Shown: positions 55,797 to 63,453 of the stretch, one piece after another
Layout of the letters: each line of letters opens with the position of its first letter
Position numbering within the stretch: position 1 is the first letter of the stretch
Source of the DNA: Gemmiger formicilis
GTDB lineage: Bacteria > Bacillota > Clostridia > Oscillospirales > Ruminococcaceae
DNA length: 64,000 nt
NCBI RefSeq assembly: GCF_018784445.1
Contig: NZ_WQOH01000100.1
Span: 1 to 64,000 of the forward strand
Direction: 5' to 3'
Notes under the pieces: model-generated
The model's input: the letters and a program-made list of their open reading frames with translations, nothing else
Told to the model about the DNA's origin: nothing
The model's database searches: none
Program-made: the position numbers and the translations under genes

Positions 55797-55882
55797 GTAG
55801 GGGCCGGTTATGCCCGGCCTGCACTTGTACGGAAAACGGTCGCTTGCGGGAAAGCTGAGGGCCGGGCATGCCCGGCCCCTAC
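55797..55882. repeat. GTAGGGG palindromic intergenic element 2
   Basis: Arms GTAGGGGCCGG...CCGGCC (55797-55819) and its inverted copy (55860-55882) match except at two positions; each half contains its own GGCCGG/CCGGCC hairpin. The spacer (ACGGAAAACGG..GCGGGAAAGC) resembles that of element 3 at 63276. It lies between hrcA and spoVT. Confidence 0.8.
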
Positions 55883-55908
55883 ATGGCGGTGTACATTCAG
55901 ACACCCCG

Positions 55909-56442
55909 TCACTCCCCCATCCATCGCGCTAAAAACTCGGCGGCGGTGGCGGCGGCGCGGATGGTCTCGGGGTCGGGTACGGCATCCCGGCGCATCCCCG
56001 GCAGCAGCACGCCGCCCTCGATATCGCCATGCACCAAAACCGGCGCGGCGCACAGCAGCCAGCGCCTGCCCAACGCGACCCGGTGCAGCGGCTCTTCCGG
56101 TGCGGTGTACAGCTTGCGGCGGGCCAGCAGGGCGTCCAACTCAGGCGGCAGCGGCTCGCCCAGCAGCTCACTTCTGCCCGCCCCGGCGGCGGCCACGATC
56201 TTTTCCCGGTCACAGACAGCCACACCACAGCCCAGCCGCCGGGCCAGCACATCGGCGTAGGCGGCGGCCGGCTCGCCCAGCTCTGCCAGCGGCGAATACT
56301 TTTTAAAGACAACTTCCCCTTTACCATCGGTAAAAATTTCCAGTGCGTCGCCCGAGTGGATGCGCTGGGTACGGCGTATCTCCTTCGGGATGACCACCCG
56401 GCCCAATTCATCGATGCGCCGCACAATTCCTGTCGCTCTCAT
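55909..56442 (-). CDS. spoVT: SpoVT-type AbrB-family regulator
   Basis: 177 residues from the ATG at 56442 (GGGAGGA six bases upstream). MRATGIVRRIDELGRVVIPKEIRR is the swapped-hairpin AbrB DNA-binding domain of SpoVT, and the C-terminal GAF-like half (RSELLGEPLPPELDALL, GGVLLPG) has the usual length of about 178. In Bacillus it tunes forespore genes late in sporulation. In an organism of this group that may not sporulate its targets could differ. Divergent from the Nudix gene. Confidence 0.9.
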   Translation of the reverse strand: MRATGIVRRIDELGRVVIPKEIRRTQRIHSGDALEIFTDGKGEVVFKKYSPLAELGEPAAAYADVLARRLGCGVAVCDREKIVAAAGAGRSELLGEPLPPELDALLARRKLYTAPEEPLHRVALGRRWLLCAAPVLVHGDIEGGVLLPGMRRDAVPDPETIRAAATAAEFLARWMGE

Positions 56443-56509
56443 ACAGAATCCTCCCTGGTTTTTTATGGTAGTATCTGCGGATTCATACAAAATATGTAAG
56501 GAGTTCCCT

Positions 56510-56983
56510 ATGGATTTACTGCAAACCACCCTTTGCTATCTCGAAAAAGACGGCGCGTACCTGATGCTGCACCGCGTCAAAAAGAAAAACGACGTCAACC
56601 ACGACAAGTGGGTCGGCGTCGGCGGCAAGTTTGAGCCGGGCGAGGATGCGCTGACTTGCGCCCTGCGCGAGGTGCGCGAAGAGACCGGCCTGACGATGCA
56701 CACGCCTGTCTATCGCGGCATCGTGGATTTTTACTGTGACCCCTGGCCTGCCGAGCGGATGCACCTGTACACCTGCACGGATTTTTCCGGCGTGATGACA
56801 GACTGCGACGAGGGGTGTTTAGAGTGGGTGGACAAGAATGCTGTGCAGGATTTGCCGATTTGGCAGGGGGATAAAATTTTCTTTAAGCTGCTGGCTGAGG
56901 ATGCGCCGTTTTTCCATCTGGAATTGACGTATGAGGGGGACGTGCTGGTGAAAGCGGTGCTGGATGGGGAGGAGTTGCTATAA
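56510..56983 (+). CDS. Nudix hydrolase (8-oxo-dGTP diphosphatase type)
   Basis: 157 residues from the ATG at 56510 (AAGGAG upstream). The Nudix box is complete: GKFEPGEDALTCALREVREE followed by TGL. DKWVGVGGK just before it is typical of MutT/YtkD-like enzymes that clean the nucleotide pool. The C-terminal part (DLPIWQGDKIFFKLL) fits the same group. It is followed by a repeat element and a bidirectional terminator. Confidence 0.88.
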   Translation: MDLLQTTLCYLEKDGAYLMLHRVKKKNDVNHDKWVGVGGKFEPGEDALTCALREVREETGLTMHTPVYRGIVDFYCDPWPAERMHLYTCTDFSGVMTDCDEGCLEWVDKNAVQDLPIWQGDKIFFKLLAEDAPFFHLELTYEGDVLVKAVLDGEELL

Positions 56984-56997
56984 CCACCGCGCGGCGG

Positions 56998-57110
56998 AAT
57001 CCCCCAGTCACCTTCGGTGACAGCCCCCTTTAACAAGGGGGCCTTTAAAGCCTCCCTTGTCAAAGGAAGGCGGCCGAGCGAAGCGAGTTCGGAGGGATTC
57101 CCGCCGTGCG
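56998..57110. repeat. Imperfect inverted intergenic element after the Nudix gene
   Basis: Ends GGAATCCCCCAGTCACC and the inverted GGAGGGATTCCCGCC, with an inner CCCCCTT/AAGGGGG hairpin (about 57,023-57,043) and a run CGAGCGAAGCGAGTTCGG. It has the look of the Clostridia repeats that start GGAATCCC and close with GGGATTCC. No gene. Confidence 0.6.
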
Positions 57111-57130
57111 GTGGATGTTACTGCCAAAAA

Positions 57131-57165
57131 AGAGCGTGTGCCATTTCTTGCACACGCTCTTTTTC
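57131..57165. terminator. Bidirectional terminator between the Nudix and SpoIID genes
   Basis: AGAGCGTGTGC/GCACACGCTCT (57131-57141 and 57150-57160), T-run TTTTCT on the plus strand and TTTTTT on the minus strand. Convergent genes on both sides. Confidence 0.85.
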
Positions 57166-57172
57166 TGTACTA

Positions 57173-60100
57173 TCAATACGTCGTAATCGTCGTCCCAACG
57201 AAATAATGCGTCAAAATATCCTGATAGTTCCAGCCGTTGCGGGCGTAACCGATGGCACCCCATTGGCTCATGCCACAGCCGTGGCCGTAACCGTACACAT
57301 CAAAGATAAAGCAATCCAGATTGGCGTCATAGCTGACCGTGAAGCACTGGCTGCGCAGGCTGCGGCCATCCACACTCTGGCGGGCCAGCAGGTTTTCCCG
57401 GAACCAGCGGCCGCTGACCGTCTCGCTGTTGCCATCGGGGCCGACCTGAATCTTGGCGACCCAGCCGTACTGGTTGGCGTTCTTGATGGTGAACCAGCTG
57501 TTGGGGTCCACGCCTGCCAGGTCGATGCCCAGCTCGTCGCGGATGCGGTTCTCCAGCGTCTCGCGGGAGAAGCGGGCCGTGCCGCTGGAATTGCCGTTGG
57601 TGTTCCAGTTGCTGGAAACCTGCTGATCGTAGGGGCTGTCCACGGCCTGCAGCCAGGCGCGTTCACCGCCCCAGACCTCGGCAGACGAGGCTGTACCCGT
57701 GCTGGCAGAGGCGAAATACGGCGTGAAGCAGACCTGCCCATTGTAAGTCACCAGCACATGGGCAACCTCCTGGGCAGCGGCCAGCGCAGCTGCGCCCGGC
57801 TCTGCACCCCGCACCGACGGATAGCCCGACTGGCTTAAAATCCAGCAGTGGGTCGCCACACACTGGGCTTTGTAGGCTTCGGCGGGGGCGTTGGGGCCAA
57901 GTTCGTTCTGGGCCACCATCGCCAGGCAGCGCACCAGGTCCATCGTCTGGGCCGTGCCGTTCATCGTCACGTTGATGGTCTCGCCCTCGGTGCCGGTGCT
58001 GTTGTCGGGCTGCGGGGCCTGGGTCGGCGCTTCAGTCGGGGTCGGTTCGCTGTTGGCGTCCGACGCCGGGGCCTCGGTAGGTTCGGGCGTCGGGGCGTCG
58101 GTAGGGGCCGGCGTGGCCGTCACCTTGATTTGATCCACTGTGACCGTCTGCTCGGGCAGCGTGCCCTCGGCACCCTTGTTCAGGTCCGTCTCCACAGCGT
58201 TCGTCGAGCCTGCCACATCGGTCAGGCCCTTGAGCATCTTGTCGGTGCTGGCCAGCAGGCTGTCGGTGATGTTCTGCAATTCGTCGGCGCGCTGGGCCAG
58301 ATCGGCGGCGTCGGTGGTGTCGTCCCGGGCCGTGCCGCTGCTCTTGCGGGCGGCCTGGGTGGCGGCGCTCTGCTGGGCATAGCGCTCCACGCTGGTCCGC
58401 ATCAGGGCGCTGACCGTGGGCATCGGCTGGCCCTTGCTCTGGTACTGGGCCGCCGTCAGCAGCGGCCCCTCTGCGGCGGTAAAGGCAGCGGTGTTCAGCA
58501 CCTCGGCCTCGCCGTCCTCGACCAGGCGGCCCGTGATGCAGAGCAGCGCACCGTTCTCGCCGCTCTGGGTCGTCACGGTCAGGAAGTGGGACTCGTCACC
58601 CACCTCCACCCCGGTGTCAAACAGGCTGCGGGCTTGGATGCCCGCCACAAAGGTCAGGTAGTCGTAATAGTTGGACAGGTCGGTGCTGCCATACAGGTCA
58701 AACGCGCCTTCGCCCTGCTCGGCGGGATCGTAGTAGTAGACCGCCAGCGCTTTGAAGCGGTAGGTGCGGTCTGCCGTATACAGCGTGAAGCCGCCGTTCT
58801 GTTTCAGTGTGTCCTGGTCGGCCAGCGCCTTGTAGTCGTCACCGGTGCATTCCAACACGGTGTTGCCGGGGGTGGCGGCGTCCAGGGCGCTGGGGGTGGC
58901 AAAACGGACGATGGACCCCGGCTCTGCGCCGGATTCCGGCGTTTCGGGCGTGGGCGTGTCGGCAGAGTAGACCAACGCGCCATCAAAGCCGGGCCAGCCC
59001 AGGTAGGCCACCACGCCTACGCGGCGGTCCAGCGCCTTGTCAAGATAGCTCTCAGCGGTGGAATCGTACAGCGCCGTGCCGTAGCTTTTGGCGGCAGGGC
59101 TGGCACCCAGATCATTGCGGAAGAACACCCACAGCGCCCCGGCACCGGCCAGCACAGCCAGCAACAGCACGACCAGGATCAGCGTGACCGTGCGTCTGCG
59201 GCGGCGCTCGCTCTTTTCAATAATTTCCAAACTGCGGTTTTTGATGCTGGGCGGTGCGGGCTGCTTCGGAGGCAGGTCGGCGTCCGAATCTGCGTTCTTT
59301 TTGCGCTTTTTGCGGGGCTTTGCTTTTTCCCGGGCAGCCTCCTCAATGGCGCTGGCGTCAAACAGCTGGGTCGCCGCGCGGGTAAAGTCCTCAACGCTGG
59401 CGCTCTTGCCTGCGGCCTCGGCGGCGTCATCGGCAGCCTGGGCGGCGGCAATGGCGGCGGGGTCAAGGTCAGCGGAGAAATCAGGGATATCATCGTCCAG
59501 CACCGAGCGCGGCGCAGCCTGCGGCTCGGTCTCCGGCGAATTTTCCGAAAAGTCCGGCAGGTCTACCGGCATCAGCGGCACGCTGGGGGCCGGGTCAGCG
59601 GTCACAGGCCGGGCGCGGCGGATGCGGGCATGGCGGGCATTTTCGGGGCCAGCCGTCTGGACTGCCAGCGGGTCAGGCATCGCCGGGGCCGGGGCGTCGT
59701 CGCTCTCGAATTGGATGACACCGGTCGGCTCGTGGTCAGGCACAGCCGGGGCCGCAGGCGGCGGGGTGGGCACGGCTTCGTGGCGGCGCAGCGTGCGGTG
59801 CTGCGGGGCGGAGTCCGTCTCCGGCGCGGCTGCTTCCACTTCCTGCGCAGGGGCGGCAAATTTCGGCGGGGCCACCGGGCGGTCAAAGTCCAGCATCGGC
59901 TCAAAATCCGCCGTATGGTCGGCGTCGCGGGTGGGCGGCGTGCGGCGGCGCAGCGAGAACCGGACCGTATTGCCGCGGCTCTTGGCGGCCTCCGACACGA
60001 CAAGCAGCGGCCGGTCGTGCCCGGGGCGGAAGGTGATACAGGAGTCGGTCAGCTGCAAGCCGAACAGGCGGCGGCGCAGCAGATCCAAAATCTGGTTGGC

Positions 60101-60730
60101 GATGAACGTGTCGTTCATATCGGGCGGCAGGGCGCAGGCCACCGCGCCGCGGCGGTCGCACACCAGCACAAAGGGGCACTGGCCCACGCTGGCGGGCATA
60201 TAGGCAGCCGCGTAGTCCGCGCCGGTCACCTGCATGGCGGCCAGGGCGCGGCCTGCAGCGGCCTGCACTACATCGCCGGGGAACCGCTTCAACAGCTGTT
60301 CCGGCACGGCGATACGGCGGGCTTTCTGCGGGTCGGCGTAGCTCTCGGTGCCAAAGTCGAACACGGCCTCGCTGTGGGCCAACGGCTGCAAAAGCGCACC
60401 CAGCAGGCGGCCTGTCGTCTCGTCCACGGCCACCAGCAGCTTGCGCTTGTCCAGCAAGGCATCCAGCGTGGCCTGGGCCAAGCTCGTTTCGCCCTCGGCA
60501 AAGACATCGTCGCCGAACTTGGCCCGCAGCCGCGCGGCCCATTTGTCACAGTATTGCTCCGCCATGGCGCGGTTGGGGGCGCTGACCTGCACGCAGATGG
60601 CAAATTCGCCGTCGCGCTCCAACAGGCGCAGGCCGGGGCAGCCATCGTCGCGGATCTGCCGCAGTACGCTGGACACCTCCGCGCCCGTAGGCCCGAAAAC
60701 ACGCAGAATTTTCAGTTGAGTGTTGACCAT
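57173..60730 (-). CDS. Chimeric SpoIID/LytB protein with a degenerate CinA-like N-terminus
   Basis: 1185 residues. Residues about 8-235 align almost without gaps to residues 182-425 of the CinA protein encoded just upstream (LRVFGPTGAE against LRVLGGESA; RKLLVAVDETTGRLLG against HHLHAATAESCTGGMIA), but the catalytic Ser is Glu104. A disordered acidic and Pro-rich region follows (270-470), a basic KPRKKRKK segment, a membrane helix (about 514-537), an extracellular region with a coiled coil, a Pro-Thr stalk, and a SpoIID domain (about 930-1185) with AQNELG (Glu943) and GHGCGMSQWGA. SpoIID cuts glycan strands at denuded muropeptides. The fused architecture is new to me; the cytosolic part may sense or bind a nucleotide or protein. 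Confidence 0.85.
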   Translation of the reverse strand: MVNTQLKILRVFGPTGAEVSSVLRQIRDDGCPGLRLLERDGEFAICVQVSAPNRAMAEQYCDKWAARLRAKFGDDVFAEGETSLAQATLDALLDKRKLLVAVDETTGRLLGALLQPLAHSEAVFDFGTESYADPQKARRIAVPEQLLKRFPGDVVQAAAGRALAAMQVTGADYAAAYMPASVGQCPFVLVCDRRGAVACALPPDMNDTFIANQILDLLRRRLFGLQLTDSCITFRPGHDRPLLVVSEAAKSRGNTVRFSLRRRTPPTRDADHTADFEPMLDFDRPVAPPKFAAPAQEVEAAAPETDSAPQHRTLRRHEAVPTPPPAAPAVPDHEPTGVIQFESDDAPAPAMPDPLAVQTAGPENARHARIRRARPVTADPAPSVPLMPVDLPDFSENSPETEPQAAPRSVLDDDIPDFSADLDPAAIAAAQAADDAAEAAGKSASVEDFTRAATQLFDASAIEEAAREKAKPRKKRKKNADSDADLPPKQPAPPSIKNRSLEIIEKSERRRRRTVTLILVVLLLAVLAGAGALWVFFRNDLGASPAAKSYGTALYDSTAESYLDKALDRRVGVVAYLGWPGFDGALVYSADTPTPETPESGAEPGSIVRFATPSALDAATPGNTVLECTGDDYKALADQDTLKQNGGFTLYTADRTYRFKALAVYYYDPAEQGEGAFDLYGSTDLSNYYDYLTFVAGIQARSLFDTGVEVGDESHFLTVTTQSGENGALLCITGRLVEDGEAEVLNTAAFTAAEGPLLTAAQYQSKGQPMPTVSALMRTSVERYAQQSAATQAARKSSGTARDDTTDAADLAQRADELQNITDSLLASTDKMLKGLTDVAGSTNAVETDLNKGAEGTLPEQTVTVDQIKVTATPAPTDAPTPEPTEAPASDANSEPTPTEAPTQAPQPDNSTGTEGETINVTMNGTAQTMDLVRCLAMVAQNELGPNAPAEAYKAQCVATHCWILSQSGYPSVRGAEPGAAALAAAQEVAHVLVTYNGQVCFTPYFASASTGTASSAEVWGGERAWLQAVDSPYDQQVSSNWNTNGNSSGTARFSRETLENRIRDELGIDLAGVDPNSWFTIKNANQYGWVAKIQVGPDGNSETVSGRWFRENLLARQSVDGRSLRSQCFTVSYDANLDCFIFDVYGYGHGCGMSQWGAIGYARNGWNYQDILTHYFVGTTITTY

Positions 60731-60750
60731 GGTGGAACCTTTCTATTGCT

Positions 60751-62052
60751 TTATATATCCAAATCGCTGTTGGGGGTCTGCGGAGTAAACAGTATGCTCT
60801 CCGGCACATCCAGGCCCAGCGCCATGCGGCGCAGCATATCCAGGGCGTAGAGCGCGGCGCGGGTGCGGATGATGGCGCGGTCCTGGTAGCCGCCCAGCGT
60901 CAGGCGCATCAAATACCCGGTGTTCGTGCGGGTGTCGGCACCAGCCAGGTAGACCGTGCCCACCGGCTTGCCGGGCAGCGCACCGCCCGGCCCGGCCAGG
61001 CCGGTGATGCCCACAGCCAGCTCCGCGCCGGATTTCCGCGCAGCACCAAAGGCCATGGCAGCGGCCACAGGCCCGGAGACAACGTTGTACTTTTCAATCA
61101 CGGCGGCGTCCACACCCAGCAGCTTTTGCTTGGCGGCCTCGGCGTAGGTGACAAAGCCGAAGCCGAACACCTCGCTGCTGCCGGGCACGTTGGTCAGCCG
61201 CTCGGCGATCATGCCGCCGGTGCAGCTCTCCGCCGTGGCAGCGTGGAGGTGATGCTCGCGCAAAGCGCGTACCACCGTGTATTCCAGTGCAGGCACGTCA
61301 ACGTCATAGGCCGCTGCGCCCAGAATCTCTTTAAACTCCGCAATGCGGGCATTGCAGGCGGCCTCGGCGGCCTGCTCGGTAGCCTCGCGGGCGGTCACGC
61401 GAATCTCACACTCGCCAGTCTTGCAGTAGATGGCGGCGGTGGGGTTGGCTGCCTCAAACAGCGGTGCGACCTTGCTGGCGATGGCGCTCTCGCCGCCCAG
61501 CACCCGCAGCGTGCGGCTGTGGATCGTGCAGTTCTGGCGGTGCAGCAAAATCGGGCGCACCTGCTCAGCCCACATGGCCTTCATCTCACGGGGCACGCCG
61601 GGCATCAGCGCGGCGCAGTGGCCGTTCTCATCCTCGAACCAAGCACCGGGGGCGGTGCCGTGGTCGTTGATGAGCTTGTGGCCCTTGGTCGGGCACATGG
61701 CCTGCTTGCGGTTGTTCTCCGTCGGACGGCGATTCGTGCGGGCGAAAAAGTCAAGTATCTTTTGCCACTCTGTCTCGTCAAATGCCAACGTATCGCCGAA
61801 GGCCTCGGCCACCGTCTCCTTGGTCAGGTCGTCCTCGGTGGGGCCAAGCCCGCCGGAAAAAATCAACAGGTCGCTGCGGCTTTTTGCCTGCAAAACCAGC
61901 TCTTTCAGCCGGGCGGGATTGTCGCCGATGACGTGCTGGTGCAGTACGCTGATGCCCAGCTCGGCCAGTTCGCGGCTTAAAAACTGGGCATTGGTGTTCA
62001 GGATATCTCCCAGCAAAAGTTCCGTACCTACGCATATAATTTCAGCTGTCAC
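60751..62052 (-). CDS. cinA: CinA, NMN amidohydrolase-type competence/damage protein
   Basis: 433 residues, two domains. The N-terminal MoCF/COG1058 domain (CVGTELLLGDILNTNAQ, SGGLGPTEDDLTKE) is linked to the C-terminal deamidase domain with AESCTGG (Ser276), VTYAEAAKQKLLG (Tyr, Lys) and ITGLAGPGG. It may hydrolyse ADP-ribose and deamidate nicotinamide mononucleotide. The ATG overlaps the thiI stop (ATGA). Its C-terminal part reappears, degenerate, in the next gene 20 bp downstream. Confidence 0.95.
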   Translation of the reverse strand: MTAEIICVGTELLLGDILNTNAQFLSRELAELGISVLHQHVIGDNPARLKELVLQAKSRSDLLIFSGGLGPTEDDLTKETVAEAFGDTLAFDETEWQKILDFFARTNRRPTENNRKQAMCPTKGHKLINDHGTAPGAWFEDENGHCAALMPGVPREMKAMWAEQVRPILLHRQNCTIHSRTLRVLGGESAIASKVAPLFEAANPTAAIYCKTGECEIRVTAREATEQAAEAACNARIAEFKEILGAAAYDVDVPALEYTVVRALREHHLHAATAESCTGGMIAERLTNVPGSSEVFGFGFVTYAEAAKQKLLGVDAAVIEKYNVVSGPVAAAMAFGAARKSGAELAVGITGLAGPGGALPGKPVGTVYLAGADTRTNTGYLMRLTLGGYQDRAIIRTRAALYALDMLRRMALGLDVPESILFTPQTPNSDLDI

Positions 62053-63242
62053 AGCAGTTCGTCATCTCCCATGCGGATGTAGATCTTTTCAACATTCTCG
62101 GCGGCCTCGGCTTCCAGCGCGGCCAGAGCGGGCATAGCGGCCTCGGCAGCCAGAATTTCGTCCAGTGTCGGGTTCGTCTTGGGGTGCGGCGGGGTAAAGA
62201 TCGTGCAGCAGTCCTCATACGGCTCAATGGACGTCTCAAACGTGCCGATCTTACGCGAAATATTGATGATCTCGATTTTATCCATGCCGATGCAGGGGCG
62301 CAGCACAGGCAGATCCTGGGCCTGGTCGGTGCAGGCCAGCGCGGCCATGGTCTGGCTGGCGACCTGGGCCAGGCTCTCGCCGGTGATGAGGGCCTGCAAT
62401 TCCAGCTTTTTCGCCACCTGGTTGGCAATGCGCAGCATACTGCGGCGCATCAAAACCGTGAACAGCACGTCGGGCGCGTGGTCGCGGATGTACTCCTGAG
62501 GCTTGGTGTAGGGCACGACAAACAGCGTGCAGTTGCCGGTGTACTCGACGATTTCCCGCGCCAGATCGCGCACTTTCAGCTTGGCGCGCAGGCTGGTGTA
62601 CGGCGGGCTGGCAAAGTGGATGTGGTGCAGCGCCAGGCCGCGGCGGGCCATACACCAGGCAGCGACGGGGCTGTCAATGCCGCCGGACAGCAGGTTCAGT
62701 GCGCGGCCGCTGGTGCCCACCGGCAGACCGCCCGCAGCCTCGACCTTGGGGCCGTGGACGTAGGCGGCGTGGTCACGAATCTCGACCATGATTTCCAGCT
62801 GGGGGTTGTGCACATCCACGCGCAGGTGGTGGTGCTTGTCCAGCAGGTAGGCACCCAACTCGCGGCAGATTTCGGGGCTTTTCATCGGGTAGGCCTTGTC
62901 GGCGCGCTTGGCCTCGACCTTGAAGGTGCGCAGACCGCGCAGCGTCTCGCCCAGGTAGGCCTCGGCGGTTTCGCAGATGGCATCAAAATCCTTGGGGCAC
63001 TCGACAGCGCGGCTGAGTTTGACGATGCCGAACACATGGGACACGCGGCGGAATGCCTCGTCCATATCAAGGCCGTCCTCTTTTGGCTCGATAAAAACGG
63101 TGCTCTGGGCCTGGTAGACCTTGAACTTGCCCAGTGGCTCCAGACGCCAGCGGATGATTTTTGCCAGCCGCGCTTCAAACTTGCCGCGGTTCAGGCCCTT
63201 CAGCGTCATTTCGCCCTGATAGGCGAGGATGATTTCTTTCAT
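62049..63242 (-). CDS. thiI: tRNA 4-thiouridine synthetase ThiI
   Basis: 397 residues: ferredoxin-like and THUMP domains (to about 165), then the PP-loop ATP pyrophosphatase domain with LLSGGIDSPVAAW (186-191). No rhodanese domain, so sulfur must come straight from a cysteine desulfurase; one is encoded 211 bp upstream on the same strand, as with NifZ-ThiI in Bacillus. It adenylates U8 of tRNA for thiolation. The start follows AAAGGAACTACAGA. Confidence 0.96.
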   Translation of the reverse strand: MKEIILAYQGEMTLKGLNRGKFEARLAKIIRWRLEPLGKFKVYQAQSTVFIEPKEDGLDMDEAFRRVSHVFGIVKLSRAVECPKDFDAICETAEAYLGETLRGLRTFKVEAKRADKAYPMKSPEICRELGAYLLDKHHHLRVDVHNPQLEIMVEIRDHAAYVHGPKVEAAGGLPVGTSGRALNLLSGGIDSPVAAWCMARRGLALHHIHFASPPYTSLRAKLKVRDLAREIVEYTGNCTLFVVPYTKPQEYIRDHAPDVLFTVLMRRSMLRIANQVAKKLELQALITGESLAQVASQTMAALACTDQAQDLPVLRPCIGMDKIEIINISRKIGTFETSIEPYEDCCTIFTPPHPKTNPTLDEILAAEAAMPALAALEAEAAENVEKIYIRMGDDELL

Positions 63243-63275
63243 TCTGTAGTTCCTTTCAAAATATGCGACTGCACG

Positions 63276-63361
63276 GTAGGGGTCGGGTATGCCCGACCCT
63301 CGGCTCTACGGCAGACGCACTGTAACGGGAAGGCGGAGGGCGAGGCATGCCTCGCCCCTAC
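63276..63361. repeat. GTAGGGG palindromic intergenic element 3
   Basis: GTAGGGGTCGGGTATGCCCGA at the left and GGCGAGGCATGCCTCGCCCC-TAC at the right, each a hairpin on its own; the outer GTAGGGG/CCCCTAC ends pair. Same layout as elements at 47244 and 55797. Confidence 0.75.
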
Positions 63362-63364
63362 TGT

Positions 63365-63442
63365 CTGCGGCAGGGTGAGGGCACCCCGCCCTACGATTTG
63401 CCCGAAAAGGGGTTCGTAGGGCGGCCTGCTCTCAGGCCGCCG
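63365..63442. repeat. AGGGCACCCCGCCCTAC repeat element, copy B
   Basis: GGGTGAGGGCACCCCGCCCT and a GGCGGCCTG/CAGGCCGCC hairpin separated by an unrelated spacer (GATTTGCCCGAAAAGGGG). Second copy of the unit at 50397-50495. It abuts element 3, so two families are stacked between thiI and the desulfurase. Confidence 0.75.
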
Positions 63443-63453
63443 CCAGCAGCCGT

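Noticed and set aside
57848-60850. 1000-codon open frame opposite the SpoIID gene
   Set aside because: Arg/Gly/Val-rich without motifs and wholly antisense to a gene with recognisable domains at both ends.
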